Counted from the first letter of the stretch, positions 23,707-32,319 are shown. The stretch is 35,048 bases of DNA from Phycisphaeraceae bacterium (GCA_020639215.1 JACKHA010000017.1:1-35048), one strand, 5' to 3'. Notes: generated by a model not told the origin, from the sequence alone. Translations and numbers: made by a program.

Positions 23707-25596
23707 ATGGCATCCGACCTGACAACCGCTTCCACCCGTCTCAACGCCGCGATCAACGTTCTCGCGTACGGAGCGGATCCAACCGGTGCCAACGACTGCC
23801 GCGCCGCGTTCGCTGCCGCCGCTGTCGAGGCCAAGACTCGCGACTTCTCGACGATCTATGTGCCCGCAGGTCCATACTTCTTCGAGGAGGACGATGGTGA
23901 CGCGCCTGGCTGGGTGCTGGAGAACATCGCGGGACTGTGTGTCCGCGGCGACGGAGCGCTTCGTGCCCCGGGGCAACTCGCCAATTTCACGGGAACAATC
24001 CTCAACTTCGCCGTAGGGGCCGACAACATTGGGCTGCTGATCACTGATTGCCTCGGAGCTCGCTTCGAGAATCTGACGATTCTGGGAGCGTCGTCTGGTT
24101 CCGATCCGCGCGGCATCGGCGCACGGATACGACACAACACCGGGTCCGGTTCATCGGGCATTCAGTTCCAGAACTGCGCGTTCAGATGGTGCGCTGTCTG
24201 CGTCCAAGCGGGCCCTGTCGAGGGGATGAACGATCCGCTGCTCGATTCCGAACTGGCCTTCTACGACTGCCTCTTCGAGCACAGCAACGTCGGCTTTCAA
24301 ACGCGGCACGACCAGTCGCTGGCTCACAAGTTCATCGGATGCAATGGCGGTGGCAGCGGTTCACCGATCGAGCTGATGGAAGTGATGTTCGATCTTCAGG
24401 ACGGCGGGAATGTGACGGTTGTGGGGTTTGGCGGCGGAAGCATGGAGTGCTTTGTCAAGGCCGGCAACGGTGGGGGCAACATCGGTTGGAATCTGTTCCA
24501 GAACGTCCGATTGGAGGCTCGGTCGTCGTCGACTCCCGCGCCGCGAATGCGAATCTACCAGAACACGACCGGCGGAGGCAAGCAACGGTTTGAGTTCAAT
24601 GGCCTGACGATTCCAACACAAGCGGGCGGTGAAGTCGATGACGGGACACCTCGGTTCGAGCTGCGCGCCAACGACGATGTCGTTCTGTGGAACGGCTCTC
24701 AAGCGGCTGCATCCCAACCGCTCGCAACCCCCACGTCGCCCCTCGTTGAGTTCGTCGATGGCGGGCTCTTCCGGGCCTACAACACCACTGTTCCGTTCAA
24801 CGCTCGCCTGGATCGCAGCAACGTGCCCACCGGGGCCATGTACTCGTTCATCGACTGTCAGGAGGATGACCAGACACCCTACCCGGACCTTCGGAATCCT
24901 CCGCTCTACGGCCCGAATGACCTGATGAGCGTGGAGTCCCACTGCTTCGCGGTCGGAGACGGACTGAACGGCGTCATTGCGTACGTGTCCGGGGGAAGTA
25001 ACACAGTTGCATCCACTCCCCCGGACGCGTCGCGGGCGGGCATCATTCGCTGCAACACGTTGTCCTCCGGCTACGCCTCGCTTCTCTCCGACGCCAATAC
25101 GGTGATCTTGGGAAGCGGCGGCCAGTGGCACTTCAAGGCATCCGTCCGGGTCTACAACCCGTCGGACGGCACGGACACCTTTGCCGTCAGGCTGGGATTC
25201 GGCAACCAGGTCGGGTCGGAACCAACCAACGGAGTCTACTTCAAGTACACGAGTACGGGATCGACACCCAACTGGCAAGCGATCGCCACAAAGACGGGCA
25301 GCGGAACATCCCCGGACGTCGTCACCACATCGGTTCAGGCCTACCCGAGCGCTGCCGTCTGGAGAACATTTGAGATCGTGATCAACGCAGATTCGTCCGA
25401 GGCGGCCTTCTACATCGACGGCGAACTCGTCGCGACGCTTGATGGAAGCGAGATCCCGACATCGGGCGGGCAGAACATCCGCTTGATGCCGATACAGGTC
25501 GAGCGGACCGCAGGTTCTTCGAACCGGGCCGCGGACATCGACTACTTCAAATACGAGTTTCGCCCCACCTCGCCTTCGGCCATGTACCCCCAGTGA
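23707..25596 (+). CDS. Right-handed beta-helix (pectate-lyase-3/tailspike-like) protein with C-terminal lectin-like domain
   Basis: The protein has 629 residues. The N-terminus INVLAYGADPTGANDCRAAFAAAAVEAK...IYVPAGPYFF (about 17-58) is the typical start of the pectate-lyase-3 family found in phage tailspikes and epimerases. Gly/Asn-rich helical turns follow (FENLTILGASSG, FQNCAFRWCAVCVQ, FYDCLFEHSNVGF, NVTVVGFGGGSME) to about residue 300. The last 200 residues resemble a concanavalin-like jelly roll (WHFKASVRVYNPSDGTDTFAVRLGFG, ...WRTFEIVINADSSEAAFYIDGELVATLDG). No signal peptide is visible, unusual for a polysaccharide-acting protein and more phage-like. ATG 23707 has AAGGAG 10 bases upstream. 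The gene is lower in GC than its neighbours. Glycan-binding or degrading activity is inference. Confidence 0.75.
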   Translation: MASDLTTASTRLNAAINVLAYGADPTGANDCRAAFAAAAVEAKTRDFSTIYVPAGPYFFEEDDGDAPGWVLENIAGLCVRGDGALRAPGQLANFTGTILNFAVGADNIGLLITDCLGARFENLTILGASSGSDPRGIGARIRHNTGSGSSGIQFQNCAFRWCAVCVQAGPVEGMNDPLLDSELAFYDCLFEHSNVGFQTRHDQSLAHKFIGCNGGGSGSPIELMEVMFDLQDGGNVTVVGFGGGSMECFVKAGNGGGNIGWNLFQNVRLEARSSSTPAPRMRIYQNTTGGGKQRFEFNGLTIPTQAGGEVDDGTPRFELRANDDVVLWNGSQAAASQPLATPTSPLVEFVDGGLFRAYNTTVPFNARLDRSNVPTGAMYSFIDCQEDDQTPYPDLRNPPLYGPNDLMSVESHCFAVGDGLNGVIAYVSGGSNTVASTPPDASRAGIIRCNTLSSGYASLLSDANTVILGSGGQWHFKASVRVYNPSDGTDTFAVRLGFGNQVGSEPTNGVYFKYTSTGSTPNWQAIATKTGSGTSPDVVTTSVQAYPSAAVWRTFEIVINADSSEAAFYIDGELVATLDGSEIPTSGGQNIRLMPIQVERTAGSSNRAADIDYFKYEFRPTSPSAMYPQ

Positions 25597-25617
25597 GCCA
25601 GGCTTCCCCTACCTGTC

Positions 25618-25869
25618 GTTGACGGGGCGAACCGGGACACGACGGCGATCTGGGCGATCGAGCGTGTGCGGGCCGGCGGAGCGATTGTGGTGGACAACTG
25701 CAATCGGTACCTGCCGTCGGCGACGCGGGCGCCGGCGTCGATACCAGCCGATGGCAAGCCGCTTTCGGCGTTGTGGGTGGAGTTCGCCGGGCGGACTGCG
25801 GGGTGGCGGCGGGCGTGGTTTTCCGATGGGGTGGCGGACACGTTGTTTGTGTTTGCGCCGGCGGGGTGA
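25618..25869 (+). pseudogene. 3' remnant of a class I SAM methyltransferase
   Basis: After the beta-helix stop codon the same frame reads VVDGANRDTTAIWAIERVRA, then GGAIVVDNCNRYLPS, and ends with GWRRAWFSDGVADTLFVFAPAG and a stop. This is the C-terminal pattern of a SAM methyltransferase (the DG.NRD strand, GG.IV.DN strand, and W.SDGV.DT ending). About 84 codons remain and the SAM-binding N-terminal half is missing. The break falls directly behind the beta-helix gene, so insertion of that gene probably displaced the rest. A short GTG frame from 25666 may still be open but has no ribosome site. Confidence 0.6.
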
Positions 25870-25879
25870 GGGGCGGGGT

Positions 25880-25997
25880 GTGCCATGATCTGGCGGCTTT
25901 GGGCACGGTCGTGGCTTCGTCGCCTGTTCCTTCCTGCAATCCTGCGTCTGTCCGTTGTCGGCACGACCTTCGGCCAGAGCCCCGAAGGTCGTGGCAC
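25880..25997. repeat. 118-bp double-hairpin element, copy 1
   Basis: The unit starts GTGCCATGATCTGG (a worn version of GTGCCACGACCTT) and ends CCGAAGGTCGTGGCAC. An internal hairpin has arms CACGACCTTCGG / CCGAAGGTCGTG. It is 138 bases from and of equal length to copy 2, and the central TGCGTCTGTCCGTTG segment is shared. Confidence 0.8.
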
Positions 25998-26017
25998 GGG
26001 GGTGTGTCACCCGGGGT

Positions 26018-26135
26018 GTGCCACGACCTTGCGGCTTTGGGCAAGGTCGTGCCTTCGTAGCCCGTTCGTTCCTGCAAGCCTGCGTCTGTCCGTTGACGGC
26101 ACGACCTTCGGCCAGAGCCCCGAAGGTCGTGGCAC
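26018..26135. repeat. 118-bp double-hairpin element, copy 2
   Basis: The unit begins GTGCCACGACCTT and ends AAGGTCGTGGCAC, a perfect 13-base terminal inverted repeat. Inside, the first half folds (GCACGACCTT-type left arm against CAAGGTCGTGCC), and the second half folds (GGCACGACCTTCGG against CCGAAGGTCGTGGC). A further GGTCGTGGCAC fragment follows at 26142-26152, just before the stop of the CoA-binding gene. The structure is like a REP/BIME or small non-autonomous element; no transposase is near. Confidence 0.85.
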
Positions 26136-26152
26136 GGGGGAGGTCGTGGCAC

Positions 26153-26554
26153 TCACGGCGTCTGGCCGATGGCGATGATCGAGCAGGCCTGGATCGGGTT
26201 GAGGGCGAGGGAGTGGGCGTGGGCGAGCAGTTCCGGGGACTCGGCGCCGGGGTTGAGCCAGACTTCGGCGATGTCGGTGCGGGCGGCGATGGCGTCGAGG
26301 ACTTCGAAGCCCTGGTCGGGGTGGACGTAGATGGTGGCCTTGTCGATGGGGCCGGGGACGGAGGCGATGTCGGGGTAGACGCGGAGGCCCTCGATGGTCT
26401 GGTTGGCCGCGGCGGCGCGGGGGTTGACGGGGAGGACCTCGTTGCCGGCACGAAGGAAGGCGCGGACGGCCTTGTTGCCGTACTTGGTGCGGTCGGACGA
26501 GGCGCCGACGACCATGACGCGGGTGGGCTTTGGGGTTGGGTTGGTGGTGGACAC
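26153..26554 (-). CDS. CoA-binding-domain protein (YccU-like)
   Basis: The protein has 133 residues, the usual size. It is a small Rossmann-like CoA-binding domain: RVMVVGASSDRTKYGNKAVRAF (about 13-34), NEVLPVNPRAAAANQTIEGL, VYPDIASVPGPIDKATIYVH, and VWLNPGAESPELLAHA, in the order of the YccU/CoA_binding_2 family. The role in cells is unknown; members bind CoA or acyl-CoA in vitro or by fold. The start is a GTG with AAGGAG about 9 bases upstream. Its stop codon abuts a fragment of the 118-bp repeat. It is divergent from the phosphorylase gene. Confidence 0.9.
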   Translation of the reverse strand: MSTTNPTPKPTRVMVVGASSDRTKYGNKAVRAFLRAGNEVLPVNPRAAAANQTIEGLRVYPDIASVPGPIDKATIYVHPDQGFEVLDAIAARTDIAEVWLNPGAESPELLAHAHSLALNPIQACSIIAIGQTP

Positions 26555-26810
26555 GGGGTGGCTCCTTGGCGCCGGCGGCCTGATGGAGAGGGTTGTGGCC
26601 CCGGCGGTTGGATCGATCCCGCCTGGCGATTGTGACACCGGTGCTGTGACGCCGACGTCGGCGGACCGATGAGAGGGCGCTGGTGCCCGCGCCGGCGTTC
26701 TCGAAATGGGGAGCGGCGGCGTTGGCGGCGGGGTACGCGCAGATTCTGCCGCGGCCGAGAACACGTACGCTTCGGCGTCCCCATGGATGCCGCCCGGAAT
26801 GGAGTCGCCC

Positions 26811-28505
26811 ATGTTCGATCCGAACCGCACGATCGCGTACTTCTGCATGGAGATCGGGCTGGACCCGAAGGTGCCGACGTACTCGGGGGGATTGGGGATC
26901 CTGGCCGGTGACACGATCAAGGCGGCGGCGGACCTGGGGCTGCCGTATTTGGCGATCAGCCTGCTGTACCGCAAGGGGTACTTCACGCAGCGGCTGGACG
27001 AGAAGGGTCGCCAGAGCGAGCACCCGACGGCGTGGGTTCCCGAGGAGCTGCTGCACGAGGAGCCGGCACGGGTGGCGGTGCCGATCGAGGGGCGGCAGGT
27101 CGTGGTTCGGGCGTTCAAGTACGACGTGATCGGGGCGACGGGGCACCGGGTGCCGGTGTACTTCCTGGACACGGACCTTGCGGAGAACAGCGAGCAGGAC
27201 CGGAAGATCACGCACGCGCTGTACGCCGGGGGCACGCAGGACCGGATCCGCCAGGAGGCGATCCTGGGGATCGGCGGGCGGCGGATGGTGCGGGCGATCG
27301 GGCACGACGTCGAGCGGTTCCACATGAACGAGGGGCACGCGTGCTTCCTGACGGTGGAACTGCTCAGCGAGCACATCTGCAAGACGGGCGAGCACCATGT
27401 CTCGGGCGAGGCGATCCGGTCGGTGCGGAAGCGGTGCTGCTTCACGACGCACACGCCGGTGCCGGCGGGGCACGACCGCTTCGCGATCGAGGACGTGCGC
27501 CGGATCATCGGGGACCATCCGGTGTTCCATCGCCAGGACATCTACGGCGAGCAGAACGTGCTGAACACGACGATGCTGGCGATGAACCTGAGCCGGTACT
27601 CGAACGGGGTGGCCCAGAAGCACGCGGAGGTCAGCCGCGCGATGTTCCCGGGGTACGCGATCGACGGGGTGACCAACGGGGTGCACGCGGGGACGTGGGC
27701 GTGCCCGTCGATGCGCAGCCTCTTCGACCGGTTCGCGCCCGGGTGGCGGACGGACAACAACAACCTGCGCCACATCCTGGCGGCGCCTCTGGAGGCGGTG
27801 TGGGCGGCCCACCGGCAGGCCAAGGAGGCGCTGGTCGAGGCGGTGATGGATCGCGGCGGCCCGGCGATGAAGACCGACGTGTTCACGATCGGATTTGCGC
27901 GCCGCTCGACGGCGTACAAGCGTCCGGCGATGCTGGTGTCCGATATCGAGCGCCTGAAGGCCATCGCGGGCAAGTTCGGCGGGCTGCAGATCGTCTACGC
28001 CGGCAAGGCCCACCCGCACGACGAGACGGGCAAGCGGTTCATCGAGTCGATCGTGGCGGCGGCGGATCGCCTGGGGCCGGACGTGTCGCTGGCGTTCCTG
28101 GCCAACTACGACATGGAGCTGGCGGGCAAGTACGTCGCGGGCGTGGACCTGTGGCTCAACACGCCCGAGCCGCCGAAGGAGGCCTCCGGCACCAGCGGGA
28201 TGAAGGCGGCGCTCAACGGGGTGCCGTCGCTTTCGACGCTTGATGGATGGTGGCTGGAGGGTTGGGGCGAGGGTCGAACGGGCTGGTCGATCGGCCAGCC
28301 GCCCCGGGGCTCGGAGCCTCCGGCGGACATGGACCGGCACGCGGCGGAGATGTACGAGAAGCTCGAGAAGACGATCCTGCCGATGTACGCCGAGCGCCGG
28401 AGCGAGTACGTGGAGGTGATGCGTGACTGCATCGCGGTCAACGGGCCGTACTTCACGACGCAGCGGATGGTGGAGCAGTATGCGCTGCGGGCGTACTTCG
28501 CGTGA
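26811..28505 (+). CDS. glgP: Alpha-glucan (glycogen/maltodextrin) phosphorylase
   Basis: The protein has 564 residues, the short archaeal/bacterial form without the extra N-terminal domain. Segments in order are IAYFCMEIGLDPKVPTYSGGLGILAGDT, VERFHMNEGHACF, FTTHTPVPAGHDRF, DGVTNGVHAGTW, FARRSTAYKRPAML, IVYAGKAHPHDETGK, and EASGTSGMKAALNGV with the pyridoxal-phosphate Lys K465. It releases glucose 1-phosphate from alpha-1,4-glucans using phosphate. The class I aldolase and transaldolase elsewhere in the window are other carbon enzymes but are not linked by position. ATG 26811 was chosen because GGAG lies 6 bases upstream and the conserved fold starts there, although the frame is open from 26706. 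Confidence 0.94.
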   Translation: MFDPNRTIAYFCMEIGLDPKVPTYSGGLGILAGDTIKAAADLGLPYLAISLLYRKGYFTQRLDEKGRQSEHPTAWVPEELLHEEPARVAVPIEGRQVVVRAFKYDVIGATGHRVPVYFLDTDLAENSEQDRKITHALYAGGTQDRIRQEAILGIGGRRMVRAIGHDVERFHMNEGHACFLTVELLSEHICKTGEHHVSGEAIRSVRKRCCFTTHTPVPAGHDRFAIEDVRRIIGDHPVFHRQDIYGEQNVLNTTMLAMNLSRYSNGVAQKHAEVSRAMFPGYAIDGVTNGVHAGTWACPSMRSLFDRFAPGWRTDNNNLRHILAAPLEAVWAAHRQAKEALVEAVMDRGGPAMKTDVFTIGFARRSTAYKRPAMLVSDIERLKAIAGKFGGLQIVYAGKAHPHDETGKRFIESIVAAADRLGPDVSLAFLANYDMELAGKYVAGVDLWLNTPEPPKEASGTSGMKAALNGVPSLSTLDGWWLEGWGEGRTGWSIGQPPRGSEPPADMDRHAAEMYEKLEKTILPMYAERRSEYVEVMRDCIAVNGPYFTTQRMVEQYALRAYFA

Positions 28506-28614
28506 GCCCACGCCGATCGCGGGCTGGTCGAGGTGGTTCCGAGTGGCTCGATCGATCCGAGAGGCGGTTGGTCCGGGGCGAATCCGAGGGTGACGGGCGG
28601 GCGAATCGGTCCGC

Positions 28615-28848
28615 GTGACGCACTCTTCCTCCGATCGCCGACTCCTCGACGCCGCCGACGCTGTTCTGGCGGTGGTCCAGAAGGCCGCGGGCCCCCGCGT
28701 CCTGCGTCCGTCGCTCCTGATGCGAACGACGGACGTGCCGGCGTTGCTTCGGTCTTTCACCGTCCAGGAGGTCGAGGCGGCCGAGGCGTTCCTCGTCCGG
28801 TGCGACATTCTCAGGCCACACCCGCGGGCGTTGGGTCGGGCGTCGTAG
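28615..28848 (+). CDS. Small hypothetical protein
   Basis: A 77-codon frame from a GTG has protein-like character: DRRLLDAADAVLAVVQKAAG and VPALLRSFTVQEVEAAEAFLVRCDIL would form amphipathic helices. I do not recognise a family. No good ribosome site precedes the GTG, and the position between glgP and the two small genes downstream is the main support. It may be a short helical regulatory protein; confidence is low. Confidence 0.4.
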   Translation: MTHSSSDRRLLDAADAVLAVVQKAAGPRVLRPSLLMRTTDVPALLRSFTVQEVEAAEAFLVRCDILRPHPRALGRAS

Positions 28849-28888
28849 CCCCTCCCCACGGTTCGCAGTCCCCTGTCTGGAGATCACC

Positions 28889-29095
28889 ATGACCGAGACG
28901 ACCCAAACCAAGAACTGGCCCGACCTGGCGATCGGCCTGTACGACCGCCTGACCGGGCGGAACGCCGAGATCAGCTACGAGTTCGATCGGATGAACGTGA
29001 AGGTGCCCAGCGGCACCGGCACGGCCGCAGAGTACGCGAACTGGGAGCTGTCCGGAACCGTGAGGGTTCGAACGAAGGACAACGCCCCAAACTGA
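28889..29095 (+). CDS. Small hypothetical protein (first of an overlapping pair)
   Basis: The protein has 68 residues and starts at an ATG with GGAG 9 bases upstream. It reads TETTQTKNWPDLAIGLYDRLTGRNAEISYEFDRMNVKVPS, then a basic tail with GTVRVRTKDN. It is acidic then beta-like and has no membrane segment. I do not recognise it. The stop codon overlaps the start of the next gene (TGATG at 29093-29097), a coupled pair. Confidence 0.7.
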   Translation: MTETTQTKNWPDLAIGLYDRLTGRNAEISYEFDRMNVKVPSGTGTAAEYANWELSGTVRVRTKDNAPN

Positions 29096-29349
29096 TGCTG
29101 GCCGGGCGGCTCGACGGGAGCGTTGATGGCCGCCCGGTCACGATCGTGGGCGTCGAGGGGCGTGTCGAGGTTGCGTCATCCTGGCGCTCGCTTGGCGCGC
29201 TTCGAAAGTCGGCTGCGGCACTGCCGGACTGGCTCCTGCGGACCAGCCTTTCAGAGGTACGCGTGCGACTTCGCCCCTTCCCTCCGGTGATGCTCCGAGC
29301 CGGCGGGTGGATCTTTCGGCGACTCGTGCCGGTCGGCAGTGGGCGATAG
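29095..29349 (+). CDS. Small hypothetical protein (second of an overlapping pair)
   Basis: The protein has 84 residues and starts on the ATG that overlaps the previous stop codon. It reads LAGRLDGSVDGRPVTIVGVEGRVEVA then a basic part (SLSEVRVRLRPFPPVMLRAG) and ends near FRRLVPVGSGR. It could be a small beta-barrel or OB-like protein. Not recognised. It is followed after about 110 bases by the SDR gene on the same strand. Confidence 0.6.
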   Translation: MLAGRLDGSVDGRPVTIVGVEGRVEVASSWRSLGALRKSAAALPDWLLRTSLSEVRVRLRPFPPVMLRAGGWIFRRLVPVGSGR

Positions 29350-29460
29350 TGTTCGGGCGGTCGACAGGCGTGCGTCGATCGCCCTTTCTGCGTGGGCGCC
29401 TTCGGGCGGGTCCGTCGCCTCCCAGGTCCGTGGCTGTGCGAAGGAAACGGGACACACGTG

Positions 29461-31017
29461 ATGACCGCCGATGAGCATGATCCTGCCCAAGAACGCCCGA
29501 TGATCGGCGTGACCGGGGCCACCGGCTACGTTGGGGGACGCCTCGTGCCCGCCCTGCTCGAGTCGGGTTTCCGCGTGCGGTGCATCGTCCGCGAACCCCG
29601 GAAACTCGAAGACCGGCCGTGGCGACCACATCCTGACGTCTCCATCGCCACAAGCGATCTCTCGGATCAAGACTCGCTCATTGACGCCCTTCGGGGGTGC
29701 GAGGCGGCGTACTACCTCGTGCACTCGATGGAGACGTCTTCTGCCCGATATGCGGAGCGGGATCGAGACCTGGCGACCAACTTCGCGAAGAGTGCGGCGG
29801 CGGCCGGCGTGGGTCGCATCATCTACCTCGGCGGGCTGGGCGAGATGGGCAAGGGGCTGAGCGAGCACCTGTCGTCGCGACGGGAGGTGGAGACACTGCT
29901 GGGTTCGACCGGCGTGCCCGTCACCACAGTCCGGGCCGCGATGATCATCGGTTCCGGATCGGCGTCGTTCGAGATCCTGCGGTATCTTGTCGAGCGTCTT
30001 CCGGTCATGGTCACTCCATCGTGGGTTCGGACCGAGTCGCAGCCGGTGGCGATCGACGATGTTTTGCACTGGCTGGTACGGTGCCTGAGGACACCCGGAA
30101 CGATCGGCCAGACGCTGGAGATCGGCGGTGCGGACGTGGTGCGCTATACCGAGTTAATGCACATCATGGCCGAGGAGCTCGGGTTGCGCCGCCGAGTGAT
30201 ATTCCCGATGCCCGTTCTGACGCCTCGGCTGAGCTCGGGGTGGATCAGCCTCGTGACGCCGGTGTCGTTCCGGATCGCTCGCCCCTTGGCCGAGGGGCTG
30301 CGGAACCGGGTCGTGGTGACTTCCGACGCGGCCCAGCAGCTCATGCCCCATCCCGCGATGGGCGTCCGAGAGGCAATCCGGACGTCGCTGGTCCAGACGC
30401 GTTCGCACGAAGTCTTGACCAGGTGGTCCGCCGCGGGCCCAGTGCCGGGTGATCCCGACTGGGCCGGCGGAACAGTGTTCAAGGATGAGCGGTCGATCGA
30501 GATCGACGCGGAACCCGCGGGCGTGTTCGCGGCGGTTTGCCGCATCGGAGGCGGGCACGGCTGGTACGCCGGCGACATCCTGTGGAAGATCCGCGGATGG
30601 ATGGACACGCTCGTGGGCGGCCCGGGCCTGCGTCGCGGGCGGCGTCACCCGGACCGGGTTGAGTATGGCGAAGCCCTTGATTTCTGGCGGGTCATCGGTG
30701 TGCAGCAGGATCGGTCCCTGCGCCTGCTCGCGGAGATGAAGCTCCCGGGCACCGCGACGCTCGAGTTCGACATCGAGCCGCTGGGACTTGGTGACTCGCC
30801 CCGGTCTCGCCTGACCATGACCGCCCGATTCCGGCCCAGAGGGCTGTTGGGGCTCATGTACTGGTACGCCGTTCTGCCCCTGCACAACTTCGTGTTCGGA
30901 GGAATGGTCAAGGGAGTCCGCAGGGAGGCCGAGAGGGCGTCCCGGAACACGTCATCCGACGCGTCGGGCGGGCCGATGCACGAGGAAACGGGCTCGACTC
31001 TGGTTGCCGGTCGTTGA
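29461..31017 (+). CDS. SDR-type NAD(P)-binding protein with C-terminal DUF2867 domain
   Basis: The protein has 518 residues. The N-terminal atypical short-chain dehydrogenase/NmrA-like part has MIGVTGATGYVGGRLVPALLESGF (about 14-37) and AAYYLVHSMETSS, then RIIYLGGLGEMGKG and TTVRAAMIIGSGSASFEILRYLVERLP. The C-terminal third (ERSIEIDAEPAGVFAAVCRIGGGHGWYAGDILWKIRGWMDTLVGG, ...MYWYAVLPLHNFVFGGMVKG) is the DUF2867 pattern, a lipid-binding-like fold that often follows this SDR type. A redox step on a lipid or quinone-like compound is inferred. ATG 29461 follows a GTG at 29458 and AAGGAA further upstream. Confidence 0.86.
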   Translation: MTADEHDPAQERPMIGVTGATGYVGGRLVPALLESGFRVRCIVREPRKLEDRPWRPHPDVSIATSDLSDQDSLIDALRGCEAAYYLVHSMETSSARYAERDRDLATNFAKSAAAAGVGRIIYLGGLGEMGKGLSEHLSSRREVETLLGSTGVPVTTVRAAMIIGSGSASFEILRYLVERLPVMVTPSWVRTESQPVAIDDVLHWLVRCLRTPGTIGQTLEIGGADVVRYTELMHIMAEELGLRRRVIFPMPVLTPRLSSGWISLVTPVSFRIARPLAEGLRNRVVVTSDAAQQLMPHPAMGVREAIRTSLVQTRSHEVLTRWSAAGPVPGDPDWAGGTVFKDERSIEIDAEPAGVFAAVCRIGGGHGWYAGDILWKIRGWMDTLVGGPGLRRGRRHPDRVEYGEALDFWRVIGVQQDRSLRLLAEMKLPGTATLEFDIEPLGLGDSPRSRLTMTARFRPRGLLGLMYWYAVLPLHNFVFGGMVKGVRREAERASRNTSSDASGGPMHEETGSTLVAGR

Positions 31018-31051
31018 ACGATTCGCTCGGGGTTCGGGTCGGAGCGAGCAG

Positions 31052-32263
31052 ATGCGAGCAGGCTTGGCAAGATGCGACGGGCGAAGGGCCGGGGCGCTCG
31101 GCTCCATGGGCGTCCTGGCGCTCGTCTCGGGCGGGCTGGCCGCCTGCTCGACCCCCGAGGCGCGCTTCTCGACCATCCAGGACCTGCCCGCGGAACTGCG
31201 GTCGTCGGTGGCCCTGCGCCTGACCTCGTGGGACGAGGATGAGGGCTACTGGATGCAGCTCGACGTCGACCAGCGCCTGGCCGGCGACCTGCTCGAGCGG
31301 CCGGTGCTGATCCCGTTCGAGGACGAGCGTCCGTGGAGCGAGCCGGGGCGGCGCGGACGCCCCATCGTGCGGGCGTCGATCTGGCCGGTTGGCGACGGGG
31401 CGCCGACGCTCGTTCCGGCGGTCGTGGACACCGGGGCGGCCAGCACGCTGATCCTGTCGCGCGACACGGCCCGCCACGTGGACGCGTGGCTGTCGGCCGA
31501 GATCGGGCCGCACGAGGGGATTGGGTTCGTCGGGCCGGTGCCGGCGGGGATCGGGCTGGTGCGTCGGCTGGAGATCGGGCCGCTGTCGCTGGCGCCGGCG
31601 GAGGTGAAGGTCAACACCGAGCAGGCGGGGGTGTCGGCGTCAGTCGGGCTGTCGGCGTTCATGGTGTTCGGGGGGCTGGTGTTCGACTGGGAGAACCACG
31701 TGATCGTGGCGCTGCCGCGAGGCAGGCCCGTGCGGATCGACCCGGGGTGGGCCGAGGTTGCGTGGGGTCCGATGCCGCGGGTGGACCTGCGGGAGGCGCA
31801 AGATGGCGGCACCTCGGACTCGGGCGATGTGGGCCCGTCGTGGAGCATCCGCCAGACGTTCTCCGGCATGCCGGTGGTGCAGGCGGCGATCGCGGGCAAG
31901 CCGCTGCGGACGGTGCTCGACACCGGGGGCGACGGGCATCTGGCGTCGCTACGCCCGCTGGCGGTGGACGAGCGCGGACGCCGACGCCTGGTCGGCTCGC
32001 ACGGGCGGATCCGGGCGATGCGCGAGCACACGCTCGACGGCGTGGTCCGCATCGGCTCGGTCGAGTTCGCAAACCCGACGGTGGTGGTGCCGGACCCCGG
32101 CGTGGATGACAAGGGCGAATCGGAGGCGTCGCTGCAGTACTTCGACGCGGTGATCGGCGTGGAACTGCTGCGGCGTCAGCCCGTGTGGTTCGACTTCGAG
32201 CGCGCGGCGGTTCGGTTCTGGACGGGAGAAGGCGCGTTGCCGGCGCTTGCGGGGTCGAGGTAG
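31052..32263 (+). CDS. Lipoprotein with two aspartic-protease (retropepsin-like) domains
   Basis: The protein has 403 residues. A lipoprotein signal ends in the lipobox LAAC with C32 as the lipidation site. The first aspartic motif is VPAVVDTGAASTLIL with D126; the second is LRTVLDTGGDGHLA with D290. Each repeat continues with a hydrophobic late strand of the aspartic-protease type. A monomeric protein with both catalytic aspartates, anchored to the membrane by lipid, is unusual compared with the single-DTG dimeric relatives in bacteria. GGAG lies 7 bases before ATG 31052. It is 34 bases after the SDR gene, so probably the same operon. Substrate unknown. Confidence 0.7.
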   Translation: MRAGLARCDGRRAGALGSMGVLALVSGGLAACSTPEARFSTIQDLPAELRSSVALRLTSWDEDEGYWMQLDVDQRLAGDLLERPVLIPFEDERPWSEPGRRGRPIVRASIWPVGDGAPTLVPAVVDTGAASTLILSRDTARHVDAWLSAEIGPHEGIGFVGPVPAGIGLVRRLEIGPLSLAPAEVKVNTEQAGVSASVGLSAFMVFGGLVFDWENHVIVALPRGRPVRIDPGWAEVAWGPMPRVDLREAQDGGTSDSGDVGPSWSIRQTFSGMPVVQAAIAGKPLRTVLDTGGDGHLASLRPLAVDERGRRRLVGSHGRIRAMREHTLDGVVRIGSVEFANPTVVVPDPGVDDKGESEASLQYFDAVIGVELLRRQPVWFDFERAAVRFWTGEGALPALAGSR

Positions 32264-32319
32264 TCGAGCCGGAAGGCGATGCCCGATTGTCAGGGCGCCG
32301 CCACACCGGACCGTTTGGA

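Noticed and set aside
25880..26135. CRISPR-like repeat-spacer pattern
   Set aside because: Only two units of 118 bases with one 20-base gap, with hairpins inside the repeats; no cas gene.
26706..26810. N-terminal extension of the alpha-glucan phosphorylase
   Set aside because: Gly/Ala-rich and not like the family; the ATG at 26811 has a ribosome site and the conserved start.
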